Positions 24,301-32,082 of a stretch of DNA of 64,000 bases are shown piece after piece. Position 1 is the first letter of the stretch, and every line of letters starts with the position of its first letter. Below the pieces are notes generated by a model, which was not told the origin of the DNA, did no database searches, and saw nothing but the letters and a program-made list of their open reading frames with translations. This DNA is from Microtetraspora sp. NBRC 16547 (GTDB lineage Bacteria; Actinomycetota; Actinomycetes; Streptosporangiales; Streptosporangiaceae): NCBI RefSeq assembly GCF_030268965.1, contig NZ_BSSE01000019.1, positions 62,001 through 126,000 of the forward strand. The letters run 5' to 3'. A program made the position numbers and the translations under genes.

Positions 24301-24899
24301 TCAGCCCCGACGGGCGACTTCTGGCCGCGCTGGGGCAGAACATCGGCCACCTCATCGACGTCACCTCGGGGAAAGTGCGGTCCTTCGCCGCGAACGACCA
24401 GACGCTGACAGCGGTCGCCTTCCACCCGCGAGACCCGCTCGTGGTCACCCTGGACGGCGCGGGCCGGGTGATCGCCTGGGACACCCGGACCGGCGAGCGG
24501 CACGGCCCGGTGCTCCGCGCCGAGCGGAACCCGGTGAGCGCCATGGTCTTCAGTCCGGATGGAACTCTCCTCGCCACGGGCACCGGCCGGGAGGTCCGGT
24601 TGTGGGACATCGGCTCCGGGGCGGCGATCGGGGAAGCGGTCAGCACCCACGGGGCCGACGTTGTGTCCGTGGCGTTCGGTCCAGGCGGTCCAGGCGGCGG
24701 TTCCGGGAGTTCCGGGGTTTCCGACGGTCTGGTCCTGACCAGCATCGACGCGGACGGGGCGGTCCAGAGGCGGGCGGTGACGCCGGACGCCGTGGCCGCG
24801 GCCGTGTGCGCGCGGGCGGGCCGCACACTCTCCGAGGACGAGTGGCGGGAGCACCTTCCCGACCTGCCGTACGAGGACGTCTGCGCGGCCACGTCCTGA
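21327..24899 (+). CDS. Ser/Thr protein kinase with STAND-like winged-helix region and WD40 repeats
   Basis: A 1190-residue membrane protein. Residues 15-270 are a Hanks-type kinase: GAGGQGVVY loop, K45 (VAIKVL), HRDLKPDN at 137-144, DFG at 156-158, GTPTYMAPE activation segment, so it should be active. Residues about 295-460 match the winged-helix segment that follows the NTPase in actinobacterial nSTAND1-WD40 proteins (TAAERELVPEVFLRL, LTRPALIQAWPRFRAWV), but no P-loop NTPase is present. A membrane helix lies at about 465-488, then WD40-like repeats (about 540-1150) with FSPDG motifs and the standard C-terminal CARAGRTLSEDEWREHLPDLPY. It resembles PkwA-type kinases. GTG 21327 is a weak start. 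A sensor histidine kinase pair follows. Confidence 0.9.
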   Translation: MASGSLIGEDPARLGDYWLAGRLGAGGQGVVYEAYDPGGRRVAIKVLHGDAAKDEELRRRFGREAEAARRVASFCTAQVIDAVLDGPRPYIVSEYVQGVSLRQAVADGRRFAGDDLHRLATAVATAIVAIHDAGVIHRDLKPDNVLLGPDGPRVIDFGVARTLEMSLTATGLVAGTPTYMAPEVFIGERAGPPADVFAWGGIVLYAATGTDPFKAESLGGVMHRVLSEDPDLGALPRSLRPLVSAALAKDPTARPAARELLNGLISGSHGAGSEDLLVLGSAEAGLLAGRGTADPGLGILAEEGYGALTAAERELVPEVFLRLATVNDNGEVIARKASRAELIEGRSEEEAAIVARITEVFTYLLAERDGEIELTRPALIQAWPRFRAWVQAERAGLAVLREITLAARRWNRGGDGDLLHGDRLDTLLRWAATGRRHLTLSRLERDFLDAGSALARRRAGRRRVVTVALAALLVLAVGFGVATVWQSRVVREQRDLAESRSLASLADRLRDTDPVKGMLLSVAAWRLGDTAEARGGLFTSLSQRERGVLRLKGSAHTLSGDGRTAASVYGDGVTVWDAPSGRRTGGWSGLGIRGRHLHSIALSQDGRLLAVAAGTWVRVWDVRTGAVTGRSLSLGLGTYEPHYPIEIAFGASPRVLIIGFSGMVRLWNLDTGAATPKRPGYLADADPTGRIAAIDGVGERPLLFDLPGATRRRTPAGICGGRSSAWADDVIGPQALAFSPDGRTLACVANEGITLTSLTQGKTEEPFGPAATGRPAVTFSADGRFLAVRGEDAVRVWRAADQALLLVHPTLGEAAQVRFDRDGQALRYILDDTVHTVGIADLTRPAKVGPANGAAVLTPDGRFAAGDPNPSGAVTFRDTRTGRAAGMPIKVTESLQDIAFSRDARIAVIADDDGRRAWAVDRESGRKLAATAVRDAANSSILGVAVSPDGTRAAATVITLSMSAEVRVADLRAGTWRVAAKLPDGDVATMAFSPDGRLLAALGQNIGHLIDVTSGKVRSFAANDQTLTAVAFHPRDPLVVTLDGAGRVIAWDTRTGERHGPVLRAERNPVSAMVFSPDGTLLATGTGREVRLWDIGSGAAIGEAVSTHGADVVSVAFGPGGPGGGSGSSGVSDGLVLTSIDADGAVQRRAVTPDAVAAAVCARAGRTLSEDEWREHLPDLPYEDVCAATS

Positions 24900-25064
24900 T
24901 CGCGTGGCGGGTCGCGGTCCTCGCAGTGGCGGCCGGTGCCGTACTCGTTGTGCACGTGCCACATGGCCGGGGCCGGATGGCGGGTGGCTCGCCCAGCGCT
25001 GCCGCGAGCCGAGATCGCGGAGTCAACGGCCTGCGGTCGAGCGCCGGGCGGATAGCGTCTGACG

Positions 25065-26234
25065 GTGCGCATTCGGACCGCCCTGGAGGCGCTCGCGCGG
25101 CATCCGCTGTCCTTCCTGCGGTCCCGGTGGCCGTGGCGGTCTCTGGCGTATCTGCTGTCGAGCGCCGGGCTCGGTGTCGCCGTCGCCGTTGCCGCGGGGG
25201 TGATCTCCCTCCTGGGATTCGTCCCGCTCATGGTCGTCGCCGGCCTTGCCGCCGCGGGTCTGCTCGTGCCGCCGGTGGCAAGGTTCGAGCGGTGGCGGCT
25301 GCGGCTGGTCGACCTCACCCCGATCGCTCCCGCGCCCGGCAGGCTGTGGCGGGAGGCCGGGCTGACCCTGGTCTCGCTCCTCGTGTTCTGGTGGATCGAC
25401 TTGGTGGTCGTCTGCTTCACCGTCGGAGGCCCCGTCGTGTTGGTCCTCTCGCCCGCCGTCCAGCCGGTGGACGGGAGCTGGGGGTTCGTCGCCGCGCTGG
25501 CGGCCTCGGTCGCGGGCCTGCTCCTGCTTCCGGTGGCCGCCTACGCCGTCACCGTCTGGGCAGGGGCGCGCGGAGCCGTGATCAGGGCGCTACTCGCCCC
25601 GCGCGAGGCCGACCTCGCCGAGGTGCTGCGCTCGCGCGCCCGGTTGGTGGACGGATTCGAGATGGAACGCCGCAGGATCGAGCGCGATCTGCACGACGGT
25701 GCCCAGCAGCGGTTGGTCGCGCTGAGCATGCGGCTGGGGCTGGCCCGGCTCGACCTGCCACCGGACGCGCCGATCGCGGAGCAACTCGCGCAGGCACATG
25801 AGGAGGTCAAACGAGCCATGGCCGAGCTGCGGGAGCTGATTCGGGGCGTGCATCCGCAGGTGCTCACCGACCGCGGCCTGGCCGCCGCCGTCCGCGACGT
25901 CGCGGGGCGCTCCCCGATCCCGGTGGACGTGGACGTCTCCCTGCCGCGGCGGCCGCCCGAGGCCGTGGAGGTGGCCGTCTACTACGTCGTGTCCGAGGCC
26001 TTGACGAACATCGCCAAGCACAGCCGGGCCTCCCGGGCGAGGGTGAACGGGCGTCTGGTCGACGACGTGCTGGTCGTGGAGATCCGCGACGACGGGATCG
26101 GCGGTGCCGATCCCTTAGGCGGCACCGGCCTGACCGGGCTGGCCGACCGGGTCGCCGTGGCGGACGGCAGACTGTCGCTGTCCAGTCCGGTCGGCGGGCC
26201 GACGACGATACGAGTGGAGATCCCGTGCGTGTAG
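25065..26234 (+). CDS. Sensor histidine kinase, NarL/DesK type
   Basis: A 389-residue kinase with four to six N-terminal membrane helices forming a putative sensor domain, then a HisKA_3 dimerisation domain with phospho-acceptor H210 (ERDLHDGAQQRLVALSMRLGLA) and an HATPase_c domain (N box EALTNIAKHSRAS, G1 DDGIGG, G2 GTGLTGLADRV). GTG 25065 follows TAGCGT (25053-25058) by six bases, so a leaderless start is likely. It overlaps the response regulator by 10 bp: translational coupling. The stimulus is unknown; the preceding kinase-WD40 gene may be functionally related but this is only positional. Confidence 0.93.
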   Translation: MRIRTALEALARHPLSFLRSRWPWRSLAYLLSSAGLGVAVAVAAGVISLLGFVPLMVVAGLAAAGLLVPPVARFERWRLRLVDLTPIAPAPGRLWREAGLTLVSLLVFWWIDLVVVCFTVGGPVVLVLSPAVQPVDGSWGFVAALAASVAGLLLLPVAAYAVTVWAGARGAVIRALLAPREADLAEVLRSRARLVDGFEMERRRIERDLHDGAQQRLVALSMRLGLARLDLPPDAPIAEQLAQAHEEVKRAMAELRELIRGVHPQVLTDRGLAAAVRDVAGRSPIPVDVDVSLPRRPPEAVEVAVYYVVSEALTNIAKHSRASRARVNGRLVDDVLVVEIRDDGIGGADPLGGTGLTGLADRVAVADGRLSLSSPVGGPTTIRVEIPCV

Positions 26235-26872
26235 TGATCGCAGAGGATGCCGTCCTCCTCCGCGAGGGCCTGGCCGGCGTGCTTGAGCGTTTCGGCCACG
26301 CGGTCGTCGCCTCGGTCGGCGACGCCGGCTCCCTCGTCACGGCGGTGGAGGAGCACCGGCCCGACATCGTGGTGGCCGACGTGCGGATGCCTCCCGGGTT
26401 CACCGACGAGGGACTGCGCGCCGCACTCATGCTGCGGGGGCGGCACCCGGATCTGGCCGTGCTGGTGCTCAGCCAGTACGTCGAGCAGACCTACGCCGCC
26501 GAGCTACTCGACTCCGGCGGCGCCGGCATCGGCTACCTGCTCAAAGACCGGATCGGGGACGTGACCGAGTTCGTCGACGCGGTCATCCGGGTCGCGGAGG
26601 GCGGCACGGTCATCGACCCTGAGGTCGTACGGCAACTGCTCGGCCAGCGGCGCGACCCGCTGCGCCGCCTCACTCCGCGGGAGCTGGAGGTGCTCGGCCT
26701 GATTGCCGAGGGACGGTCCAACGCCTCGATAGCCCAGGCCCTCTTCGTCACCGACGCGGCGGTCGCCAAGCACATCGCGAGCATCTTCACCAAGCTCGAC
26801 CTTCCGCGCGACACCGACGGCCATCGCCGCGTCCTGGCCGTACTTGCCTACCTGCGGACCGAGCCGAGGTAG
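26225..26872 (+). CDS. NarL/LuxR-family response regulator
   Basis: A 215-residue partner of the overlapping histidine kinase. The receiver domain (1-120) has acidic pocket E7/D8, phospho-acceptor D52 (VVADVRMPP) and a Lys in YLLKDRIGD; the C-terminal LuxR HTH (about 145-210) reads LTPRELEVLGLIAEGRSNASIAQ. GTG 26225 lies inside the kinase gene's end. It is about as similar to the regulator at 31259 as the kinases are to each other, pointing to a duplicated two-component system. Confidence 0.95.
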   Translation: MRVVIAEDAVLLREGLAGVLERFGHAVVASVGDAGSLVTAVEEHRPDIVVADVRMPPGFTDEGLRAALMLRGRHPDLAVLVLSQYVEQTYAAELLDSGGAGIGYLLKDRIGDVTEFVDAVIRVAEGGTVIDPEVVRQLLGQRRDPLRRLTPRELEVLGLIAEGRSNASIAQALFVTDAAVAKHIASIFTKLDLPRDTDGHRRVLAVLAYLRTEPR

Positions 26873-26943
26873 TGCCAGCTCTACTGCGAGATCTCGTTCC
26901 GGCGCGAATGTGCGGCCGCCGCCGCGGCGGTTGGATCAAGGGC

Positions 26944-27648
26944 ATGACAACGACCTCGTTCGATTTCCCCGGACGCCGGGTGGAGGGCGTCGCGCTCGTC
27001 CTCGGGCCGGTCTCGATGCTCACGGGAGTGCTGCTCCGCGCCGACTACAACGGGTTCTTTCCCGCGCAGCTCGCCGCGTTCGCGGAGAGCCCCGGCAGGA
27101 TGACCACCTCCTACAGCGCCTTCGCCATCGGGAACGTCCTGCTGTGGCCCGCCGTCATCGCGCTGGTCCGGCGCATCTGGCCGGCCAGCCCCCGATTGGC
27201 GCTGTGGGGCGGCGTGATGGTCCTGCTCGGGCTCTTCGCGCGCACCTTCCATGCCGGGGTCAACCATCTGACGTTCCAGCTCGTCGACGACCAGGGGATG
27301 GAACAGGCCTGGAAGGCGGTGGCCGACTCCTACTATGGCGCGTTCCACGTGTTCCAGTCGTTGTCGGTGGCGGTCTTCTTCGGGTGGATCGTGCTGGCCG
27401 TCGGGGCGTGGCGGTCGAACGCGCTGGGGATCGCCCGATCCGTCGCCCTGGCGTCGATGAGCGCCCTGCCGATCGGGGTGCTCAAGGGGACGGGCCCGAT
27501 GTCGATCGTCACCACCCTCGGCCTGTGCGTGGCGCTGGTGCCGCTGGGAGTTCGCGTCCTGAGGGACGGGCCCGCGCCCAGTTGGTGGGCGTATCCGCTC
27601 ACGCTGGGCGTGGGCACCGCCGCCGTGCTCCTCGGCATGGCCGGTTAG
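26944..27648 (+). CDS. Multi-pass membrane protein, unknown
   Basis: A 234-residue protein with about six hydrophobic helices (VALVLGPVSMLTGVLLR, GNVLLWPAVIALVRRIW, WGGVMVLLGLFARTFH, FFGWIVLAVGAW, SMSALPIGVLKG, LGLCVALVPLGVRV and a C-terminal helix). No motif is recognised. ATG 26944 lies 71 bp after the response regulator and in the same direction, so it may be the output or a regulated target of the two-component pair. This resembles transmembrane proteins often found beside DesK-type systems, by position only. Confidence 0.8.
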   Translation: MTTTSFDFPGRRVEGVALVLGPVSMLTGVLLRADYNGFFPAQLAAFAESPGRMTTSYSAFAIGNVLLWPAVIALVRRIWPASPRLALWGGVMVLLGLFARTFHAGVNHLTFQLVDDQGMEQAWKAVADSYYGAFHVFQSLSVAVFFGWIVLAVGAWRSNALGIARSVALASMSALPIGVLKGTGPMSIVTTLGLCVALVPLGVRVLRDGPAPSWWAYPLTLGVGTAAVLLGMAG

Positions 27649-27712
27649 GTCGTGCGCTACGGCTGCCGCCGCCTGCGCGTCCAGCGCGGCCGTGTTTCCC
27701 CCAATTTCGGGC

Positions 27713-27898
27713 TTACAACTCGGCCGAAGCCTCCCACTGGTGGCAGGGGCGGACGGCGTGGTGGTGGTAAACCATGCCGACCGGCTCGTGGGTGGCCAGG
27801 GTCTCGACCGGCTGGCCTCCCGGCCCGCAGACGCAGTCGGGGGTGCCCTCATGGCTGATGACGTCGTCGAGTGGCATCACGTGAACGAAGTTGGCCAT
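27713..27898 (-). CDS. Small protein with DCxCGP motif
   Basis: A 61-residue soluble protein: MANFVHVMPLDDVISHEGTP followed by DCVCGPGGQPVE and a His-rich stretch (MVYHHHAVRPCH). I recall similar small actinobacterial proteins with the DCxCGP core, without a function. ATG 27898 is nine bases after GAAGGG; an ATG at 27907 is too close to it. A minus-strand TAATAT at 27932-27937 with TTGCCC at 27957-27962 (19-bp spacer) could be its promoter. Confidence 0.65.
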   Translation of the reverse strand: MANFVHVMPLDDVISHEGTPDCVCGPGGQPVETLATHEPVGMVYHHHAVRPCHQWEASAEL

Positions 27899-28151
27899 GG
27901 GGGGCATCCCTTCCGCGTCAATTAACCCCCGATATTACCCCAAAACTGGACAAAACGGGCAAAAAATGTCGAGGTTGGCCGCCCTGACGTTGCCCGGCAG
28001 ATTGGCGAGCGGTCGTCCCGACGATGAGTGACCGGCGTCCGGTCGGCCTCTCGCATCTCTTCGGCGAACATGCGGGAGATTGACCATTATGTGTGGTGAT
28101 CGTCAGAGCCGCGGGGGTAGACGAGAGCCAGCAGAAGATTCGGGGGGAATC

Positions 28152-28397
28152 ATGGCGGCTTGCGAAGTCTGCGGCAACGACTACGACATGAGTTTCGAGG
28201 TGCACGCGCAGGGAGCGGTGCACGTCTTCGACAGCTTCGAGTGCGCGATCACCAAGATGGCGCCGGTGTGCGAGCACTGCGGGTGCCGCATCGTGGGGCA
28301 CGGCGTCGACGTGGGCGGGCGCTTCTGCTGCTGCGCCCACTGCGCGCGGGAGATGGGCGCCACCCAGATCGTGGACAAGGTCGGCGCCGGCCGGTGA
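28152..28397 (+). CDS. Small Cys/His-rich metal-binding-like protein
   Basis: An 81-residue protein with ten Cys (4, 7, 31, 40, 43, 45, 59-61, 64) and several His. It starts MAACEVCGNDYDMSFEVHA and holds CEHCGCRIVGH and FCCCAHCAR. It looks like a zinc-ribbon or metallothionein-like protein seen in actinobacteria; DNA binding, metal storage or protein partnership cannot be separated here. ATG 28152 follows GGGGGGAATC. It ends just before a strong bidirectional terminator. Confidence 0.75.
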   Translation: MAACEVCGNDYDMSFEVHAQGAVHVFDSFECAITKMAPVCEHCGCRIVGHGVDVGGRFCCCAHCAREMGATQIVDKVGAGR

Positions 28398-28404
28398 TGT
28401 CCCG

Positions 28405-28457
28405 CCCCGTTCCCCGTACGGCACGCCTCCCAGGCGGGGCCGTACGGGGGAACGGGG
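28405..28457. terminator. Bidirectional terminator
   Basis: A long stem, CCCCGTTCCCCGTACGGC against GCCGTACGGGGGAACGGGG with one bulge, loop about 16 bases, exactly between two convergent genes. Confidence 0.8.
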
Positions 28458-29975
28458 TCAGGGATGGCAGATCGGATCGGCGGCGGGGAGGGTGCCGGTG
28501 GCCAGGTAGGCGTTGACCTTGGCGTCCACGCAGGCGTTGCCGTATTCGCCGTAGATCCCGTGGGCGGTGGTGCCGCGCAGGGTGAGCAGGCGGGAGCCGG
28601 TCAGCGCCCGGTGCATGGCCTTGCTGCCCTCGTAGGTGGTGGCGGTGTCGCCGGTGGCGGACACGATCAGCGCGGGGGCGGGGTTGGCGACGTGCGTGAG
28701 GCGCTCGCGCGGGTGGTTCGGCCAGAAGGCGCAGGGCCAGATGTTGTTGTTGAGGGGCCCGAAGAGGGGGTGGCGCGCACGGCCGCGCTGGACGTCGTTC
28801 CAGTAGGCGTCGGGGTCGCGCGGCGCGGCGCGGTCGCCGCAGATGATCGCGGCGGCCGGGCCGGCGAGCGGGGAGCCGGCGCTGGTCAGGACGAACGCGA
28901 GGAATCCGTCTAGTTCAGAGCCGGGGTCGGCCGGGTGGCCGTGCGCGGCCTCGTTCAGGGTCCGAACGGTGGAGGTGAACTCCGCGCGGGCCGCGGGGCG
29001 GTCGTCGCCGGAGCCGACGGAGAGGATGTACGGGACCGCCTGGTCGTCCACCTCGTACGGTCCGACGCGCAGCGGGCGGTCCTGCGCTGCGGCGACGATC
29101 GCGTTCACGGTGGCGAGCACGCGGGCGGGGGTGGCGCCGAGGCCATAGCTGCCGTGACGTTCGGCGGCCCAGGCCGCCCAGCCGCGCAGCGCGCGTTCCG
29201 CCTCGTCTTCGGTGCCCTGCATCGCCCTGGGGCCCCACTTGTTCGGGTCGCCCGCGCTGTCCAGGACCACGCGGTCGGTGCGGCCGGGGAACATCTGGGT
29301 GTAGACCGCGCCCAGGTAGCTGCCGTAGGAGTAGCCGAGGAAGGAGATCCGGCGCTCCCCGAGGACGCGGCGCACGAGGTCGATGTCGCGGGCCGTGTCG
29401 CGCGTGTTGGCGTACGGGAGCACGTCGGCGTGGCGCCGGGCGCAGCGCTCGGCCAGGTCGCGCTGCACCGCCACCTGGTGCTCGAACCGGGCGCGGGTCG
29501 GACCGGCCGAGCGGAGCCACAGGCCGCTGGGCCAGCCGCAGTCGAGCGGCGTGCTGCGCCCGACGAAGCGCGGGTCCAGGCCGACGAGGTCGTAACGGGC
29601 GGCGACGTCCTTCATGGCCGCGCGCGTCTGCAGGGGCATGCCCAGCGTGGGCTCGCCGGGACCGCCGCTGTTGAGGACCATGGTGCCGATGCGATGGGCG
29701 CGGTCGGTGGCGGGGAGGCGGGACAGCGCCAGTTTGATGGTGCGGCCGCCGGGCCTTGAGTGGTCGAGCGGGACGGTGAGCTCCGCGCACCGTGCGCCTG
29801 CCCGGTCGAGCTCCCGGCCGAGGGCGTCGTCGGAACCCTGGGCGCAGGGCTTCCAGTCGAGCGGTGGGGGCGGGCCGCCGTCGGCTCTGGCCGGGGACGT
29901 GACGGCGGCGGACAGGGCGATCAGGGCGAGGGCCGGGACCAGGCGTCTGCGGGTCCGCACACATGTCGGCTTCAT
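28458..29975 (-). CDS. Secreted alpha/beta-hydrolase peptidase, S33 (tripeptidyl aminopeptidase) type
   Basis: A 505-residue protein with a signal peptide (MKPTCVRTRRRLVPALALIA, cut near ARA-DGG at about 31). Features: WKPCAQGSDD, AELTVPLDHSRPGG, GGPG oxyanion loop (NSGGPGEPT), GLDPRFVGRSTPLDCG, nucleophile S216 (GYSYGS), Asp in SATGDTATTYEGS and His in TTAHGIYGEYGNAC. This matches the Streptomyces SlpD/SlpE tripeptidyl aminopeptidases, which release N-terminal peptides outside the cell. ATG 29975 lies eight bases after TAGCGT on the minus strand. Monocistronic and divergent from a histidine kinase. Confidence 0.9.
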   Translation of the reverse strand: MKPTCVRTRRRLVPALALIALSAAVTSPARADGGPPPPLDWKPCAQGSDDALGRELDRAGARCAELTVPLDHSRPGGRTIKLALSRLPATDRAHRIGTMVLNSGGPGEPTLGMPLQTRAAMKDVAARYDLVGLDPRFVGRSTPLDCGWPSGLWLRSAGPTRARFEHQVAVQRDLAERCARRHADVLPYANTRDTARDIDLVRRVLGERRISFLGYSYGSYLGAVYTQMFPGRTDRVVLDSAGDPNKWGPRAMQGTEDEAERALRGWAAWAAERHGSYGLGATPARVLATVNAIVAAAQDRPLRVGPYEVDDQAVPYILSVGSGDDRPAARAEFTSTVRTLNEAAHGHPADPGSELDGFLAFVLTSAGSPLAGPAAAIICGDRAAPRDPDAYWNDVQRGRARHPLFGPLNNNIWPCAFWPNHPRERLTHVANPAPALIVSATGDTATTYEGSKAMHRALTGSRLLTLRGTTAHGIYGEYGNACVDAKVNAYLATGTLPAADPICHP

Positions 29976-30111
29976 GGTCGGGGACGCTATTTCGGCCGGA
30001 CGTCCGGCACGATACAGCTGGCCGCACGCGCGTTGGTACAGCCCGCTGTAGTGCCCGGCGGGTGACCGGTGACGGATAATGATCTCCGTACGGCGTCGTG
30101 AGGAGGTGCGC

Positions 30112-31239
30112 ATGCGTGACCGTGCGTTCTCCGGCTCGGCCTACCTGCTGGGTACGTTGGCCACCGCCGTGGTCACGGCGCTTGCGTTCCCGGTGCTGCT
30201 TGCGCCGCCGGCGGCGCGGGGCTGGGCGAACTGGCACCGTCAGCGGGCCGGCAGGCTGCTCGGCGTTCCGGCCGACGCGCGGCCGGGCGGGCGGCGTGCT
30301 CTCGCCTGGGCGTTCGCGCACGTCGCCGTCGGGTTCCCGCTCGGGTTGGCCGCCCTGATGTGCCTGGGCAACATCCTGGTCGCCGCGGTGGCGTTGCCGT
30401 TGTGGTGGGCGTTTCCCGCCGATGAGCGTCCCACCCTGTTCCCGTTCTTCGATGTCCATGTGGGCGATTGGGGGACCGCGCTGGTCGGGGGCTCTGTTCA
30501 GATCGTCGTCCTCGGTGCGGCGGCCTGGTGGGTGCTCCCGACGCTGGCGCGACTCCACGCGCGGGTGTGCCTGGCGGTGCTCGCGCCGTCGGCCCGCGAG
30601 CGGCTCACCGAGCGGGTCGACGTGCTGACCAGGAGCCGGGTCGGCGTGGTCGACGCCCATGGCGCGGAGCTCCAGCGGATCGAACGCGATCTGCACGACG
30701 GGACGCAGGCGCGCCTGGTGACCATCGCCATGCAGCTGGGCATGGCCCGGGAGTCGCTCGCCGACGATCCGGACACGGTGGCGACGCTGCTCGCGCAGGC
30801 GCACGACACGGCGGAGGAGGCGATGGTCGAGCTCCGCGCGGTGCTCCAGACGATCTACCCGCCGATCCTCGCGGACCGCGGGCTCGACGGGGCGCTGACG
30901 GCGCTGGCCGCCCGGTCGAGCGTGCCGGTCCAGATCGAGCTCGCCGATCTGGGCGCGCTCCCGGCGACCGTGGAGACGGTGGCCTACTACGTGATCGCCG
31001 AGGCGCTGACGAATGTGACCAAGCACGCCGCCGCCACGCGGGTGGCCCTCCGGATCGAGCGCGCCGACGACGTGCTGTCCATCGAGGTCACCGACGACGG
31101 AAGGGGCGGCGCCGACGAGGCGCGCGGCACCGGGATCGCCGGGATATGCCGGCGGGTCGCCGCCCTGGACGGCGCGGTCCGCCTCGACAGCCCGCCGGGC
31201 GGCCCCACCGCGCTCGCCGTCCAGATGCCGTGCGCGTAG
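30112..31239 (+). CDS. Sensor histidine kinase, NarL/DesK type (second system)
   Basis: A 375-residue kinase with an N-terminal membrane sensor (about four helices), HisKA_3 acceptor H195 (ERDLHDGTQARLVTIAMQLGMA) and HATPase (ALTNVTKHAAA, DDGRGGADEARGTGIAGI). Its core closely resembles the kinase at 25065, but the sensor helices differ. ATG 30112 has GAGGAGG seven bases upstream. It is 19 bp before the response regulator. Divergent from the S33 peptidase, which might be a target. Confidence 0.93.
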   Translation: MRDRAFSGSAYLLGTLATAVVTALAFPVLLAPPAARGWANWHRQRAGRLLGVPADARPGGRRALAWAFAHVAVGFPLGLAALMCLGNILVAAVALPLWWAFPADERPTLFPFFDVHVGDWGTALVGGSVQIVVLGAAAWWVLPTLARLHARVCLAVLAPSARERLTERVDVLTRSRVGVVDAHGAELQRIERDLHDGTQARLVTIAMQLGMARESLADDPDTVATLLAQAHDTAEEAMVELRAVLQTIYPPILADRGLDGALTALAARSSVPVQIELADLGALPATVETVAYYVIAEALTNVTKHAAATRVALRIERADDVLSIEVTDDGRGGADEARGTGIAGICRRVAALDGAVRLDSPPGGPTALAVQMPCA

Positions 31240-31258
31240 TGATCGTTCAGGAGGTCCC

Positions 31259-31951
31259 GTGCGGGTCGTGATCGCCGAGGACAACGTCCTGCTGTCCAGC
31301 GGCCTGGAGCTGCTGCTGGCGGCGAAGGGCTGCGAAGTCGTGGCGGTCGTCGGCGACGGCGAGGCGTTCCTCGACGCCGTCGCCGAGCACCGCCCCGACA
31401 TCGCCATCGTCGACGTGCGGCTGCCACCGTCGTTCCGCGACGAGGGAATCCACGCCGCGCTGCGGGCCCGCCGCGAGCACGGCGCGTTGCCGATCCTGGT
31501 GCTCTCGCAGTACGTCGAGCGCGAGTACGCCGGCGAGCTCCTCTCCGACGGCCGCGGCGGCATCGGCTACCTCCTCAAGGACCGCATCGGCCGGGTGGCC
31601 GAATTCGTCGACGCCCTGCGCCGCGTCGCGGCCGGCGGCACCGCCATGGACCCCGAAGTGATCGCTCAACTCCTCGCCCGCCGCGCCGGTGACCCCCTGG
31701 GCACCCTCACGTCCCGCGAGCGAGAGTCGCTCGCCCTCATGGCGCAGGGCCACGACAACGCCACCATCGCCGAGCGGATGTGCATCTCCGACAACGCCGT
31801 CCACAAGCACATCGGCAACATATTCGCCAAGCTCGGCCTGGCACCGGACGACTCCGGCCACCGCCGCGTGCGCGCAGTACTCACCTACCTGGACGGCACA
31901 CCCCGGCCAGCCGAGCCGGACTCCGGCCGCGGGAACTCGCCCGCCACGTGA
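31259..31951 (+). CDS. NarL/LuxR-family response regulator (second system)
   Basis: A 230-residue regulator, partner of the upstream kinase. Receiver: E7/D8 pocket, D52 (IVDVRLPP), Lys in YLLKDRIGR; HTH: LTSRERESLALMAQGHDNATIAERM. GTG 31259 has CAGGAGG four bases upstream. It has a longer C-terminal tail (PRPAEPDSGRGNSPAT) than its paralog. Shared surface residues with the paralog make cross-talk conceivable, but nothing here shows it. Confidence 0.94.
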   Translation: MRVVIAEDNVLLSSGLELLLAAKGCEVVAVVGDGEAFLDAVAEHRPDIAIVDVRLPPSFRDEGIHAALRARREHGALPILVLSQYVEREYAGELLSDGRGGIGYLLKDRIGRVAEFVDALRRVAAGGTAMDPEVIAQLLARRAGDPLGTLTSRERESLALMAQGHDNATIAERMCISDNAVHKHIGNIFAKLGLAPDDSGHRRVRAVLTYLDGTPRPAEPDSGRGNSPAT

Positions 31952-32082
31952 CCTCGCCTGGGTCCGTTCACATCCGCGAGCAGCCGGGGTGCGGATCTCC
32001 CGGACGACGGGCACGGATTCGCCGGCGGGCCGTACGCCCGGGGCAACGCCTCACACGAGCGGGCGGGACTACGCGGGCGGAT

